Shown here piece by piece: positions 1-6,278 of a stretch of DNA of 10,780 nucleotides; positions within the stretch are counted from its first letter, which is position 1, and each line of letters opens with the position of its first letter. Under the pieces are notes generated by a model. It saw nothing but the letters and a program-made list of their open reading frames with translations. It ran no database searches and was not told the origin of the DNA. Source of the DNA: Nitrospirota bacterium (GTDB lineage Bacteria; Nitrospirota; Thermodesulfovibrionia; UBA6902; DSMQ01); NCBI GenBank assembly GCA_016207865.1, contig JACQZD010000003.1, forward strand, positions 3,819-14,598, in the 5' to 3' direction. The position numbers and the translations under genes are program-made.

Positions 1-493
1 TATTTCCAAACTTCCGCCTTTTATAACCACTGTCGGAGTTTTTGTTGATGAGAAGCCGTCAGAGATAGAAAAAGCCGTCAATTACGCAGGGCTTGATGTC
101 ATTCAGCTCCACGGCTCAGAGCCTCCTGAGAACTGTATTCTCTCAAAGAAGGTCATCAAGGCAATCAGGGTAAAGGATTTGACTGACCTTGAACCGCTAA
201 TCACATACAGGGGTGTTTCGGCGTTTCTGCTTGATGCTTACGCCCTGGATATTCCGGGAGGCACGGGGCAGGCGTTTAACTGGGACATTGCGCTTGAGGC
301 AAAAAAGTTCGGCAGGATAATCCTTGCAGGAGGGCTGACGCCGGAGAATGTTGCCGAGGCGATTGAATTTGTCAGGCCTTACGGCGTTGATGCGGTTACA
401 GGCGTTGAGGGCAATAAAAAAGGCGTCAAAGACCATAAAAAACTACGATTATTTATTGAGAGGGCGCGGCAGGCGATTAAAGGACATGTCTGA
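1..493 (+). CDS. trpF: Phosphoribosylanthranilate isomerase TrpF, 3' part (start lies left of the window)
   Basis: Catalyses the Amadori rearrangement of N-(5-phosphoribosyl)anthranilate to CdRP, the third step of tryptophan synthesis from chorismate, in the cytoplasm. The frame is open from base 2 with about 163 codons visible. Family landmarks follow in order: TVGVFVDE, the VIQLHGSE strand motif, KAIRV, LLDAY followed by GGTGQAFNW (the catalytic Asp strand and phosphate-binding glycine loop), LAGGLTPENV, and the C-terminal GVEGNKKGVKDHKKL, equivalent to the usual SGVE...G-KD end. The barrel is complete at its C terminus, so only about the first 40 residues are missing. The stop at 491-493 overlaps the start of cls by 8 bp, so the two are probably cotranscribed and translationally coupled. 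trpC and trpD would be expected to the left, but this cannot be seen here. Confidence 0.95.
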   Translation, partial: ISKLPPFITTVGVFVDEKPSEIEKAVNYAGLDVIQLHGSEPPENCILSKKVIKAIRVKDLTDLEPLITYRGVSAFLLDAYALDIPGGTGQAFNWDIALEAKKFGRIILAGGLTPENVAEAIEFVRPYGVDAVTGVEGNKKGVKDHKKLRLFIERARQAIKGHV

Positions 494-1646
494 AACTTTT
501 GCATCAGGATGCTTTAGTCAGACACGGATTGAAGAGATTTTAGGCATACCCTTTACAGCGGATAATTATGTCCGCCTCCTGAAAAGCGGCGCTGAGACCT
601 TTCAGACAATCTTTGATTCTGTATCAACCGCCCGTCACTTTATTTGCATTGAATTTTACATCTTCAGGGATGACGACACCGGCCGGAAGCTTGCAGACCT
701 GCTCAAGGAAAAATCAAGGCAGGGTGTAAAGGTATATCTTCTTTATGACCATTTCGGTTCTTTCATGACGTCGCGGGGTTTCTGGTCTGACATGAAAAAG
801 GCGGGCATTAACCTCAGGGTCTCACGCCCGTTCCGGTGGTCCTCGCCCGGGCATTACATCCACCGCAACCATAAAAAACTCTTGATAATAGACGGGCAAA
901 AGGCATTTACCGGCGGATTCAACATTGCCGATGAATACCACGGTTATTTAAAAATAAGGAAGCTGGCGTGGAGGGATACCGGAATTTATCTGGAAGGCCC
1001 TATTGCGCAAACCTTGTTTGAGATTTTCAGGAAAAGCTGGGCCGCGTGGAGGGGGGAGCCGATTATTCACACACAGGAGGCTCATGCGGGCAATCACAGG
1101 GTTCCGGTCATTCCCATATTCTCTAACTCCGCAAGGAGCAGGAGAAGGCTGAGGCAGTTATTTTTTTACAGCATAAACAATGCAAGAGGAAGGATTCTGA
1201 TTACAACCGCATATTTTACCCCAAGCCGCAGGATATTAATGACGCTGGAAGATGCGGTCCAAAGAGGAGTTAAGGTGCAAATCCTGCTGCCGGACAAGAG
1301 CGATCTCTTCCCAGTAGATTATGTGGCGAGGGCATCGTATACAAAATTATTAAGGGCAGGCATAGAGGTATATACTTATCAGGGCAAAATCCTTCATGCC
1401 AAGACAGCGGTCTTTGATGACTGCTGGAGCATAGTCGGCTCTGCGAATCTTGACTTTCAGTCGCTCAGGCGGAATGACGAGGGGAATGTCGGGATTTTAG
1501 ACGAGGTATTTACGCGGCAGTTGACCGAAGTTTTTGAGGAAGACCTGTCCCAGTCGGTTAAGATAGACCCTGTCCTGTGGGCGAAGCGTTCCCTTTATGA
1601 AAAGGTGTTGGAAGGGGTTTTTTCAGTGTTCAGAAAAAGGCTGTGA
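486..1646 (+). CDS. cls: Cardiolipin synthase / phospholipase D-family phosphatidyltransferase (ClsB-like)
   Basis: 386 residues from ATG 486, probably a membrane-associated enzyme that joins phospholipids to make cardiolipin. Two HKD motifs (HxKxxxxD) mark the two halves of the active site: H129-K131-D136, followed by GQKAFTGGFN, and H304-K306-D311, followed by the GSANLDFQS segment. The N-terminal half also has the IEFYIFRDDDTG strand typical of Cls. There are no N-terminal transmembrane helices, which fits the shorter ClsB/ClsC type rather than ClsA. An in-frame ATG exists at 348, but it lies deep inside trpF and would add 46 residues unlike the family, so 486 is chosen. Its ribosome site is poor (AAAGGA only 1 nt before ATG), which fits coupling to trpF. 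A phospholipid gene inside a trp cluster is unusual. Exact substrate specificity cannot be read from sequence. Confidence 0.85.
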   Translation: MSETFASGCFSQTRIEEILGIPFTADNYVRLLKSGAETFQTIFDSVSTARHFICIEFYIFRDDDTGRKLADLLKEKSRQGVKVYLLYDHFGSFMTSRGFWSDMKKAGINLRVSRPFRWSSPGHYIHRNHKKLLIIDGQKAFTGGFNIADEYHGYLKIRKLAWRDTGIYLEGPIAQTLFEIFRKSWAAWRGEPIIHTQEAHAGNHRVPVIPIFSNSARSRRRLRQLFFYSINNARGRILITTAYFTPSRRILMTLEDAVQRGVKVQILLPDKSDLFPVDYVARASYTKLLRAGIEVYTYQGKILHAKTAVFDDCWSIVGSANLDFQSLRRNDEGNVGILDEVFTRQLTEVFEEDLSQSVKIDPVLWAKRSLYEKVLEGVFSVFRKRL

Positions 1647-1650
1647 GTGA

Positions 1651-1689
1651 GGGTGCAGGCTGAATCCCATAGCCAGTCAGCCTCCACCC
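1651..1689. terminator. Imperfect hairpin between convergent cls and higA, possible bidirectional terminator
   Basis: The arms 1651-1663 (GGGTGCAGGCTGA) and 1677-1689 (TCAGCCTCCACCC) are complementary over 13 bp with one mismatch, around a 13-nt loop. It sits 4 bp after the cls stop and 26 bp from the higA stop, where a shared terminator is expected. There is no T-run directly after the right arm. On the minus strand a run of five T's follows only after about 10 nt. It may therefore be a weak or factor-assisted terminator, or simply a 3' stabilising hairpin. Confidence 0.4.
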
Positions 1690-1715
1690 GGTCTTTGTCA
1701 GATGAAGTATTTTGT

Positions 1716-2018
1716 TTAAACAGCATTTGCATATGCCCTTACTTCCTGCTCCAACCGGTTGCCGAGCGCCTCGGTAGTGATGTCTAAATCGTATTGTAAT
1801 TGCAGCCCAAGCCAGAATTCAGCGGATGTTCTAAAGAACTTTGCGAGTCTAAGCGCCGTATCGGCGGTAATTCCCCGCTTACCGAGAACAATTTCGTTAA
1901 TTCTCCGAGGCGGCACACCAATACCCAGCGCAAGCCTGTTTTGGCTTATCTCCATCGGTTTGAGAAATTCTTCCCAAAGCACTTCTCCGGGATGTACTGG
2001 ATGCAGTTTCTTTTTCAT
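1716..2018 (-). CDS. higA: HigA-family antitoxin (XRE-type helix-turn-helix)
   Basis: A 100-residue antitoxin that should bind and neutralise HigB and repress its own operon. It opens with HPGEVLWEEFLKP, the signature of the HigA/VapI family. The helix-turn-helix follows at about residues 24-50 (ISQNRLALGIGVPPRRINEI), then VLGKRGITADTALRLAKFF and the AEFWLGLQLQYDL segment that ends the XRE domain. The start is well supported: AAAGGAG (complement of 2023-2029) lies 4 nt before ATG. It begins 12 nt after the higB stop, so toxin and antitoxin form one transcript in the toxin-first order typical of higBA. It runs opposite to the trp genes and converges with cls. Confidence 0.93.
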   Translation of the reverse strand: MKKKLHPVHPGEVLWEEFLKPMEISQNRLALGIGVPPRRINEIVLGKRGITADTALRLAKFFRTSAEFWLGLQLQYDLDITTEALGNRLEQEVRAYANAV

Positions 2019-2030
2019 AACGCTCCTTTC

Positions 2031-2312
2031 TTAATGATAGTCTGTTATTTCCACAGCATATGCATTGCTTTCCTGCCATGTGAAGCAAATACGCCATTGG
2101 TCATTAATTCTGATGCTATGCTGTCCCTCCCTGCCGCCTCTTAGCTTTTCCAATCTATTTGCAGGGGGAATCCTCAGGTCATTGATGTTTTTAGCATTGT
2201 TTATCATGCGTAATTTTCTTAATGCAACCTGTTGAATATCTCTCGGCAGCTTCCCTGATATTTCCCTGCCGTATATTTTTTCCGTTTCTTTATCTTTAAA
2301 CGATTTTATCAC
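2031..2312 (-). CDS. higB: HigB toxin, RelE/ParE-superfamily mRNA interferase
   Basis: A 93-residue toxin starting at GTG 2312 (MIKSFKDKETEKIYG...). The family is known to cleave mRNA at the ribosome. Recognisable segments are RDIQQVALRKLRMI, LRIPPANRLEKLRG, the GQHSIRINDQWRICF strand with its conserved basic and aromatic residues, and the closing VEITDYH. An ATG further upstream at 2348 would give 105 residues, but the extra MPFNAQRYIIKQ is not family-like and its DNA holds the promoter, so GTG is preferred. The length fits the usual 92-93 residues. No Shine-Dalgarno precedes the GTG; a perfect TATAAT ends only 7 nt before it, so the message may be leaderless. No damage to the frame is visible, so the toxin looks intact. 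Confidence 0.9.
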   Translation of the reverse strand: MIKSFKDKETEKIYGREISGKLPRDIQQVALRKLRMINNAKNINDLRIPPANRLEKLRGGREGQHSIRINDQWRICFTWQESNAYAVEITDYH

Positions 2313-2319
2313 TTGTTTA

Positions 2320-2348
2320 ATTATATAACGTTGTGCGTTAAACGGCAA
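2320..2348 (-). promoter_or_regulatory. Promoter of higBA
   Basis: On the minus strand TTGCCG (complement of 2343-2348, 4 of 6 consensus) is followed after exactly 17 nt by TATAAT (complement of 2320-2325, a perfect -10 box). Transcription would start at about 2312-2313, at or next to the GTG of higB. It overlaps a palindromic operator-like site, as expected for an autorepressed toxin-antitoxin operon. Confidence 0.65.
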
Positions 2349-2357
2349 GCGTTATAT
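2323..2357. promoter_or_regulatory. Inverted repeats over the higBA promoter, likely HigA operator
   Basis: ATATAACG (2323-2330) and CGTTATAT (2350-2357) form perfect 8-bp arms around 19 bp. Nested inside is a second palindrome, TAACG-N5-CGTTA (2326-2340). Three CGTTA-type half sites therefore lie across the -10, spacer and -35 of the higBA promoter. Position and symmetry fit binding of a dimeric HigA repressor. The operator role is inferred from position only. Confidence 0.55.
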
Positions 2358-2376
2358 GAGGCAGTTAAGCAGGTTC

Positions 2377-2406
2377 TGTTTTTCTTTTCCCCTGCTGTGA
2401 TATAAT
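2377..2406 (+). promoter_or_regulatory. Promoter upstream of trpB
   Basis: TATAAT at 2401-2406 is preceded by TGA at 2398-2400, giving a strong extended -10 (TGnTATAAT). The -35 region is weak (TGTTTT at 2377-2382 with an 18-nt spacer), which is usual for extended -10 promoters. Transcription would start near 2413, leaving a leader of about 36 nt. No leader peptide, tryptophan codon run, attenuator hairpin or T-box is visible in that leader. Confidence 0.6.
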
Positions 2407-2448
2407 ACTCTTTTAGAAATTCTGACAAATCACTAACTCACCGCAAAA

Positions 2449-3651
2449 ATGAATAAAAAGACAAAAAAGCTCCCTGACGGCAAAGGTCATTTTAACGGCT
2501 ACGGCGGCAGGTTTGTCCCTGAGACGCTTATGCCTGCGCTTATTGAGCTGGAGCAGGCGTACAAAAAATGTAAAAAAGACAAAGAGTTCCTCTCTGAGCT
2601 GGAACTGCTTCAAAAAACCTACATAGGAAGGCCCACGCCCCTTTATTTTGCCCGGAGGCTCACTGAAAATTTGGGCGGGGCAAAAATATATTTAAAGCGC
2701 GAAGACCTCTGCCACACGGGCGCTCACAAGATAAACAATGCATTGGCGCAGGCGCTTCTTGCCAAGAAAATGGGCAAGACCCGTTTAATCGCCGAGACAG
2801 GCGCAGGACAGCACGGCGTTGCCACTGCGACAGGCGCCGCGCTTGTGGGACTGGAATGTGAAATATATATGGGCAGTGAGGATATGAGACGGCAGTCTAT
2901 GAATGTGTTCAGGATGAGACTGCTCGGCGCAAAGGTCACAGAGGTCACTACCGGCTCAAAGACATTAAAAGACGCAATAAGCGAATCATTAAGAGACTGG
3001 ACCACAAATGTGCGCAACACCCACTATATTTTAGGCACTGTGTTTGGCCCGCATCCCTATCCTGAAATGGTAAGGGATTTTCAGTCGGTGATTGGACAAG
3101 AGGCGCGCAGGCAGATATTAAAGGCTGAGAAGAAATTGCCTGACTGCCTGATTGCCTGCGTGGGCGGAGGAAGCAATTCTATTGGGCTTTTTTATGCATT
3201 TCTTCAAAACAATATAAGAATGATAGGCGTGGAGGCAGGCGGCAAGGGAATTGAGTCAGGCTTGCATGCGGCGCGTTTTGCAGGCGGCTCTCTCGGCGTG
3301 TTTCAGGGATGTAAGAGTTATCTGCTTCAGGATGATGACGGCAATGTGCTTACGACACATTCGGTATCAGCAGGGCTTGATTATGCATCAGTGGGTCCTG
3401 AACATTGTTATTTAAGAGACCTGAATAGGATTGAATATACCTATGCCACAGACGATGAGGCAATGAAGGCCTTTGAGCTTTTAAGCAGGACCGAGGGCAT
3501 TATCCCCGCGCTTGAATCAGCGCATGCAATTGCAGAGACAGTAAAAATTGCGCCGGCGATGCCCAAAGACGCTGTCATCATAGTCAACCTCTCGGGCCGG
3601 GGAGACAAGGATGTGCAGGAGGTTGCAAGGATTAAGGGGATAACGCTGTGA
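2449..3651 (+). CDS. trpB: Tryptophan synthase beta chain TrpB
   Basis: 400 residues. A PLP enzyme that condenses indole with L-serine to give tryptophan; it partners TrpA in an alpha2-beta2 complex with an indole tunnel. It begins GHFNGYGGRFVPETLMPAL, typical of TrpB1. The PLP Schiff-base lysine is K94 in HTGAHKINN, the catalytic glutamate is E116 in ETGAGQHG, and the phosphate-binding loop is GGGSNSIG at 239-246. The family end motif NLSGRGDKD is present, and length and spacing match the enteric enzyme with a 7-residue N-terminal offset. No Shine-Dalgarno is visible before ATG 2449. It starts a new transcription unit downstream of an oppositely oriented higBA. The usual tight coupling to trpA is lost: 127 bp with a palindromic repeat separate the two. 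Confidence 0.97.
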   Translation: MNKKTKKLPDGKGHFNGYGGRFVPETLMPALIELEQAYKKCKKDKEFLSELELLQKTYIGRPTPLYFARRLTENLGGAKIYLKREDLCHTGAHKINNALAQALLAKKMGKTRLIAETGAGQHGVATATGAALVGLECEIYMGSEDMRRQSMNVFRMRLLGAKVTEVTTGSKTLKDAISESLRDWTTNVRNTHYILGTVFGPHPYPEMVRDFQSVIGQEARRQILKAEKKLPDCLIACVGGGSNSIGLFYAFLQNNIRMIGVEAGGKGIESGLHAARFAGGSLGVFQGCKSYLLQDDDGNVLTTHSVSAGLDYASVGPEHCYLRDLNRIEYTYATDDEAMKAFELLSRTEGIIPALESAHAIAETVKIAPAMPKDAVIIVNLSGRGDKDVQEVARIKGITL

Positions 3652-3671
3652 TAAAAAACACCTATTATATT

Positions 3672-3689
3672 AGTGTCCTACACTTTTTT
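3672..3689 (+). terminator. Very short hairpin with T-run after trpB, weak terminator candidate
   Basis: AGTGT (3672-3676) pairs with ACACT (3680-3684) around a 3-nt loop and runs into six T's (3684-3689). The 5-bp, AT-containing stem is too small to be a convincing terminator, and trpA lies only 90 bp further on. It might cause partial attenuation between trpB and trpA. Confidence 0.25.
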
Positions 3690-3694
3690 ATCTT

Positions 3695-3758
3695 GTCATT
3701 CCTGCGGAAGCAGGAATCCAGAAAAACGGACTGGATTCCGTGTCAAGCACGGAATGAC
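3695..3758. repeat. 64-bp palindromic dispersed repeat (REP/MITE-like) between trpB and trpA
   Basis: The ends GTCATTCC (3695-3702) and GGAATGAC (3751-3758) are perfect 8-bp inverted repeats. Inside lie three further perfect hairpins that share bases: ATTCCTGC/GCAGGAAT (3698-3705 with 3710-3717), GGAATCCAG/CTGGATTCC (3713-3721 with 3731-3739) and ATTCCGTG/CACGGAAT (3735-3742 with 3748-3755). The element could fold as a cloverleaf or as alternative stems. From general knowledge, sequences beginning GTCATTCC with this layout are scattered between genes in many bacterial genomes. It codes for nothing and ends 20 bp before trpA. No second copy is present in this window. Confidence 0.75.
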
Positions 3759-3778
3759 GGCATAACGGATATTTCAAA

Positions 3779-4549
3779 ATGACTAAAATTGAAAAGACAT
3801 TTAAAAAACTAAAACAGCAAAACAAAAAAGCCCTTATCCCTTATATCATGGCCGGTGACCCTTCGCTTGAGGCGACTAAAAAATTTATTACTGAGATAGC
3901 AGAGGCAGGGGCTGACATTATTGAATTAGGCGTTCCGTTTTCAGACCCGCTTGCAGACGGTCCCACAATACAGAGGGCAGGCGAAAGGGCGCTGAAGCAG
4001 GGTGTAACGCTCAGGAAAACCCTGTCGCTTGTTGAAGGGATAAGACAGTCTACGCAGATTCCGTTAATCCTTATGACTTACTACAATCCTGTCTTTAAAT
4101 TCGGCATTGAGGCATTTGTCATTGAGGCTGTGCGGGTTGGCGTTGACGGAGTGATAATCCCTGATTTAATCCCTGATGAGGCAGGGGACTTTATAGGCAT
4201 TGCAAAGAAATACAAACTTGATACAATATTTCTCCTTGCGCCTACGAGCACTGAGGACAGGGTCAGAAAAGTGGCAAAGGCGTCAACGGGATTTATATAC
4301 TATGTCTCAATCACAGGCATTACAGGCGCAAGGCTTTTAGTGGATGATTCCATGAAAAATACCCTGTCGCTGATAAAAAAGGTTACGGACAAACCGGTTG
4401 CAGTCGGCTTTGGAATTTCAAATCCCGAGGAGGCGTCTTCTGTCTCATCGCTTGCCGAAGGCATTATAATAGGAAGCGCCATTGTCAGGCAGATTGCAGA
4501 AGGCGGGGACATTAAAAATTTTGTCAAAACTATCAGGGAGGCAATATGA
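3779..4549 (+). CDS. trpA: Tryptophan synthase alpha chain TrpA
   Basis: 256 residues, a TIM-barrel lyase that cleaves indole-3-glycerol phosphate to indole and glyceraldehyde 3-phosphate and passes indole to TrpB. Both catalytic acids are in place at canonical numbers: E49 in ELGVPFSDP and D60 in LADGP. Further landmarks are LIPYIMAGDPS near the N terminus, PVILMTYYNP-like LILMTYYNPVF, the GFIYYVSITGITGAR loop, and the phosphate-binding VGFGISNPEEA plus IIGSAIVRQI at the C terminus. The start ATG 3779 has only a weak GGA about 9 nt upstream. Its stop overlaps the next gene by 4 bp (ATGA at 4546-4549), so the downstream phosphodiesterase-like gene is translationally coupled to trpA. Confidence 0.97.
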   Translation: MTKIEKTFKKLKQQNKKALIPYIMAGDPSLEATKKFITEIAEAGADIIELGVPFSDPLADGPTIQRAGERALKQGVTLRKTLSLVEGIRQSTQIPLILMTYYNPVFKFGIEAFVIEAVRVGVDGVIIPDLIPDEAGDFIGIAKKYKLDTIFLLAPTSTEDRVRKVAKASTGFIYYVSITGITGARLLVDDSMKNTLSLIKKVTDKPVAVGFGISNPEEASSVSSLAEGIIIGSAIVRQIAEGGDIKNFVKTIREAI

Positions 4550-5322
4550 AAATTAAAGTGCTTGGCTGTTCAGGTTCGGAGATGCCGAATTCACATCCGC
4601 CTGCATTCCTGGTTGACAACAGCATGCTTTTAGATGCAGGTACGGTAACATCATTGCTTACTGAGAATGCACAGAGCAAGATTACGCATATTTTTATTAC
4701 GCATGCCCATCTGGACCATATAAAATCTATTCCCTCTCTGGCTGACAACATGCTTGTGAACAACATAAAACACAAGATTGAAATTATTGGGGTTAAGAAC
4801 GTGCTGAAGGCATTAAAGGCAAATCTCCTTAATAACTCCATTTGGCCTGATTTTACAAATATCCCGTCACATAAGCCGGTGCTTGGTTTAAGAAGCATTG
4901 AGGTGGGGAAAAGATACAGCATTAACGGCTACGGCATTATAGCCGGCAAGGTAAACCACTCTGTTCCGGCAGCAGGTTATATAATCACAGATTCAAAAGG
5001 CAGGAGACTTGTTTATACCGGAGATACAGGTCCTGGCGCCGGCCTGTGGACGAGGGTAAATGCAGAAACAAAAACCACTGCAGTGAATGCGCTGATAATA
5101 GAAGTGACCTTTCCCAATAAAATGAAGGATTTGGCAATTATTACAGGGCATCTGACGCCGGCTCTGCTTTTGGGCGAACTGAAAAAGCTGAAAAAACTGC
5201 CTGAAAAAATCCTAATAACTCATCCCAAGCCCCAGTTCTCAAAAATAATAGCGAAGGAACTCCACCGCCTTGGAATTAAACAGATAGAGATGCTTAAGGA
5301 AGGGAAGACGTATGTTATTTAA
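4546..5322 (+). CDS. Metallo-beta-lactamase-fold hydrolase, class II cyclic-nucleotide phosphodiesterase-like
   Basis: 258 residues, cytoplasmic, no signal peptide. The metal site is complete for this fold: H53-x-H55-x-D57-H58 in THAHLDH, H138 in VNHSVPAAG, D160 in YTGDTGPG, H202 in ITGHLTP and H226 in LITHPKP. The N-terminal KVLGCSGSEMP opening, VNHSVP with the following GYIITD, and LIIEVTFPN are most like class II 3',5'-cyclic-nucleotide phosphodiesterases (the yeast PDE1 type) rather than glyoxalases or RNase Z. Cyclic AMP hydrolysis is therefore the best guess, but substrate cannot be proven from sequence. The start has a strong ribosome site, AGGGAGG at 4535-4541, 4 nt before ATG, and overlaps the trpA stop (ATGA). 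A heptamer-repeat gap then separates it from accD. Confidence 0.82.
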   Translation: MKIKVLGCSGSEMPNSHPPAFLVDNSMLLDAGTVTSLLTENAQSKITHIFITHAHLDHIKSIPSLADNMLVNNIKHKIEIIGVKNVLKALKANLLNNSIWPDFTNIPSHKPVLGLRSIEVGKRYSINGYGIIAGKVNHSVPAAGYIITDSKGRRLVYTGDTGPGAGLWTRVNAETKTTAVNALIIEVTFPNKMKDLAIITGHLTPALLLGELKKLKKLPEKILITHPKPQFSKIIAKELHRLGIKQIEMLKEGKTYVI

Positions 5323-5357
5323 GAATACAGAATACAGAATACAGAATTCAGAATATA
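5323..5357. repeat. Heptamer tandem repeat, 5 units (GAATACA type)
   Basis: Five abutting 7-bp units begin directly after the stop of the phosphodiesterase-like gene: GAATACA three times, then GAATTCA and GAATATA. They resemble the short heptanucleotide tandem repeats known from cyanobacteria and some other phyla. Nothing coding is seen in them. Confidence 0.85.
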
Positions 5358-5363
5358 AAAAAT

Positions 5364-5391
5364 CATGCATCATGCATCATGTATCATGCAT
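5364..5391. repeat. Heptamer tandem repeat, 4 units (CATGCAT type)
   Basis: Four abutting 7-bp units: CATGCAT, CATGCAT, CATGTAT, CATGCAT. This is a second, unrelated heptamer array only 6 bp after the first. A further pair, ACTGTTC ACTGTTT (5408-5421), lies just before the accD start and occupies the place where its ribosome binding site should be. Confidence 0.85.
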
Positions 5392-5426
5392 TCAGGATTA
5401 TTATTTTACTGTTCACTGTTTTTAAC

Positions 5427-6278
5427 ATGGCCTGGTTTAAAAAAGAAAAAAGCACAATCCCCAAAAAAGTCAAAGTCCCTGAAGGGCTGTGGGTAAAATG
5501 CGACAGCTGTCGGGAGATTGTCTACCGCAAGGAAGTTGAGAAAAACCTTAAGGTATGCCCGAAGTGCAACTACCATTTCAGGATTACGGCAAAGGAGCGC
5601 ATATCCCTGCTTGTTGATGAGGGCAGTTTCAGGGAAGTCGGTGAAAATCTCATATCTCAGGACCCCCTTAATTTTAAGGACCAGATTCCATACAAGGAAA
5701 GGCTCAAGGAGTACAGGAAAAAGGCGGACATAAAAGAGGCGGTGATTGCAGGCGAGGCAATTATAGGCGGCTATCCGGTTATGCTTGTGGTCTTTGACTT
5801 CTCCTTCATGGGCGGAAGCATGGGCTCGGTTGTCGGCGAGAAATTTACAATGGCGGCGGAAATTGCCTTTAATGAAGGACTGCCGTTGATACTTGTCACT
5901 TCGTCCGGAGGAGCAAGGATGCAGGAAGGCATATTGTCCCTGATGCAGATGGCAAAGACATCTGCGGCAATAGCCCGTTTTCAAAAAGGCGTCATGCCGT
6001 ATATTTCAATACTTTCAGACCCGACATTCGGAGGCGTGACTGCGAGCGTTGCAATGCTCGGCGATATTATCATCGCAGAGCCCAAAAGCCTGATAGGATT
6101 TGCGGGACCGCGTGTTATTGAACAAACCATAAAACAGCAATTGCCGGAGGATTTTCAGAGAGCGGAATTCCTGCTTCAGCATGGAATGATAGATACAGTG
6201 GTCAACCGGAAAGAGCTCAAGCAGACGATAGTAAAACTTTTATCCGTAATTACCGGCGACGTCAGGGCCAAGCCGTGA
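5427..6278 (+). CDS. accD: Acetyl-CoA carboxylase carboxyltransferase subunit beta AccD
   Basis: 283 residues from ATG 5427. With AccA it transfers the carboxyl group from biotin to acetyl-CoA, giving malonyl-CoA for fatty-acid synthesis. The N-terminal zinc ribbon is complete (C25-x2-C28-x15-C44-x2-C47), followed by the carboxyltransferase domain with FSFMGGSMGSVVGEK, the oxyanion-hole motif SGGARMQEG (160-168), FGGVTASVAMLGD (from 201) and IGFAGPRVIEQT. MAWFKKEK is the usual family start. An upstream ATG at 5379 would add 16 hydrophobic residues encoded by repeat DNA and is rejected. There is no Shine-Dalgarno before 5427, because heptamer-repeat DNA fills that space. The stop overlaps the GTG of folC by 4 bp (GTGA); accD-folC is a widespread gene pair. 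Confidence 0.96.
   Translation: MAWFKKEKSTIPKKVKVPEGLWVKCDSCREIVYRKEVEKNLKVCPKCNYHFRITAKERISLLVDEGSFREVGENLISQDPLNFKDQIPYKERLKEYRKKADIKEAVIAGEAIIGGYPVMLVVFDFSFMGGSMGSVVGEKFTMAAEIAFNEGLPLILVTSSGGARMQEGILSLMQMAKTSAAIARFQKGVMPYISILSDPTFGGVTASVAMLGDIIIAEPKSLIGFAGPRVIEQTIKQQLPEDFQRAEFLLQHGMIDTVVNRKELKQTIVKLLSVITGDVRAKP

Noticed and set aside
348..485. Longer cls start at ATG 348
   Set aside because: The added 46 residues are a shadow of trpF and unlike the Cls family.
2320..2360. Resemblance of the CGTTA/TAACG palindromes next to higBA to an integron attC site
   Set aside because: higBA genes are common integron cassettes, and GCGTTA-like ends look suggestive. But the arms sit over a good promoter, no matching site is seen on the other side of the module (1690-1715), and no integrase is visible. 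An operator is the simpler reading.
5323..5426. CRISPR array reading of the repeats before accD
   Set aside because: Units are 7 bp, abutting, without spacers, so they are simple tandem repeats.
5406..5984. Long minus-strand open frame (192 codons) opposite accD
   Set aside because: It is antisense to a fully recognised AccD and resembles no family; the same applies to the other antisense frames opposite trpB, folC and lptD.
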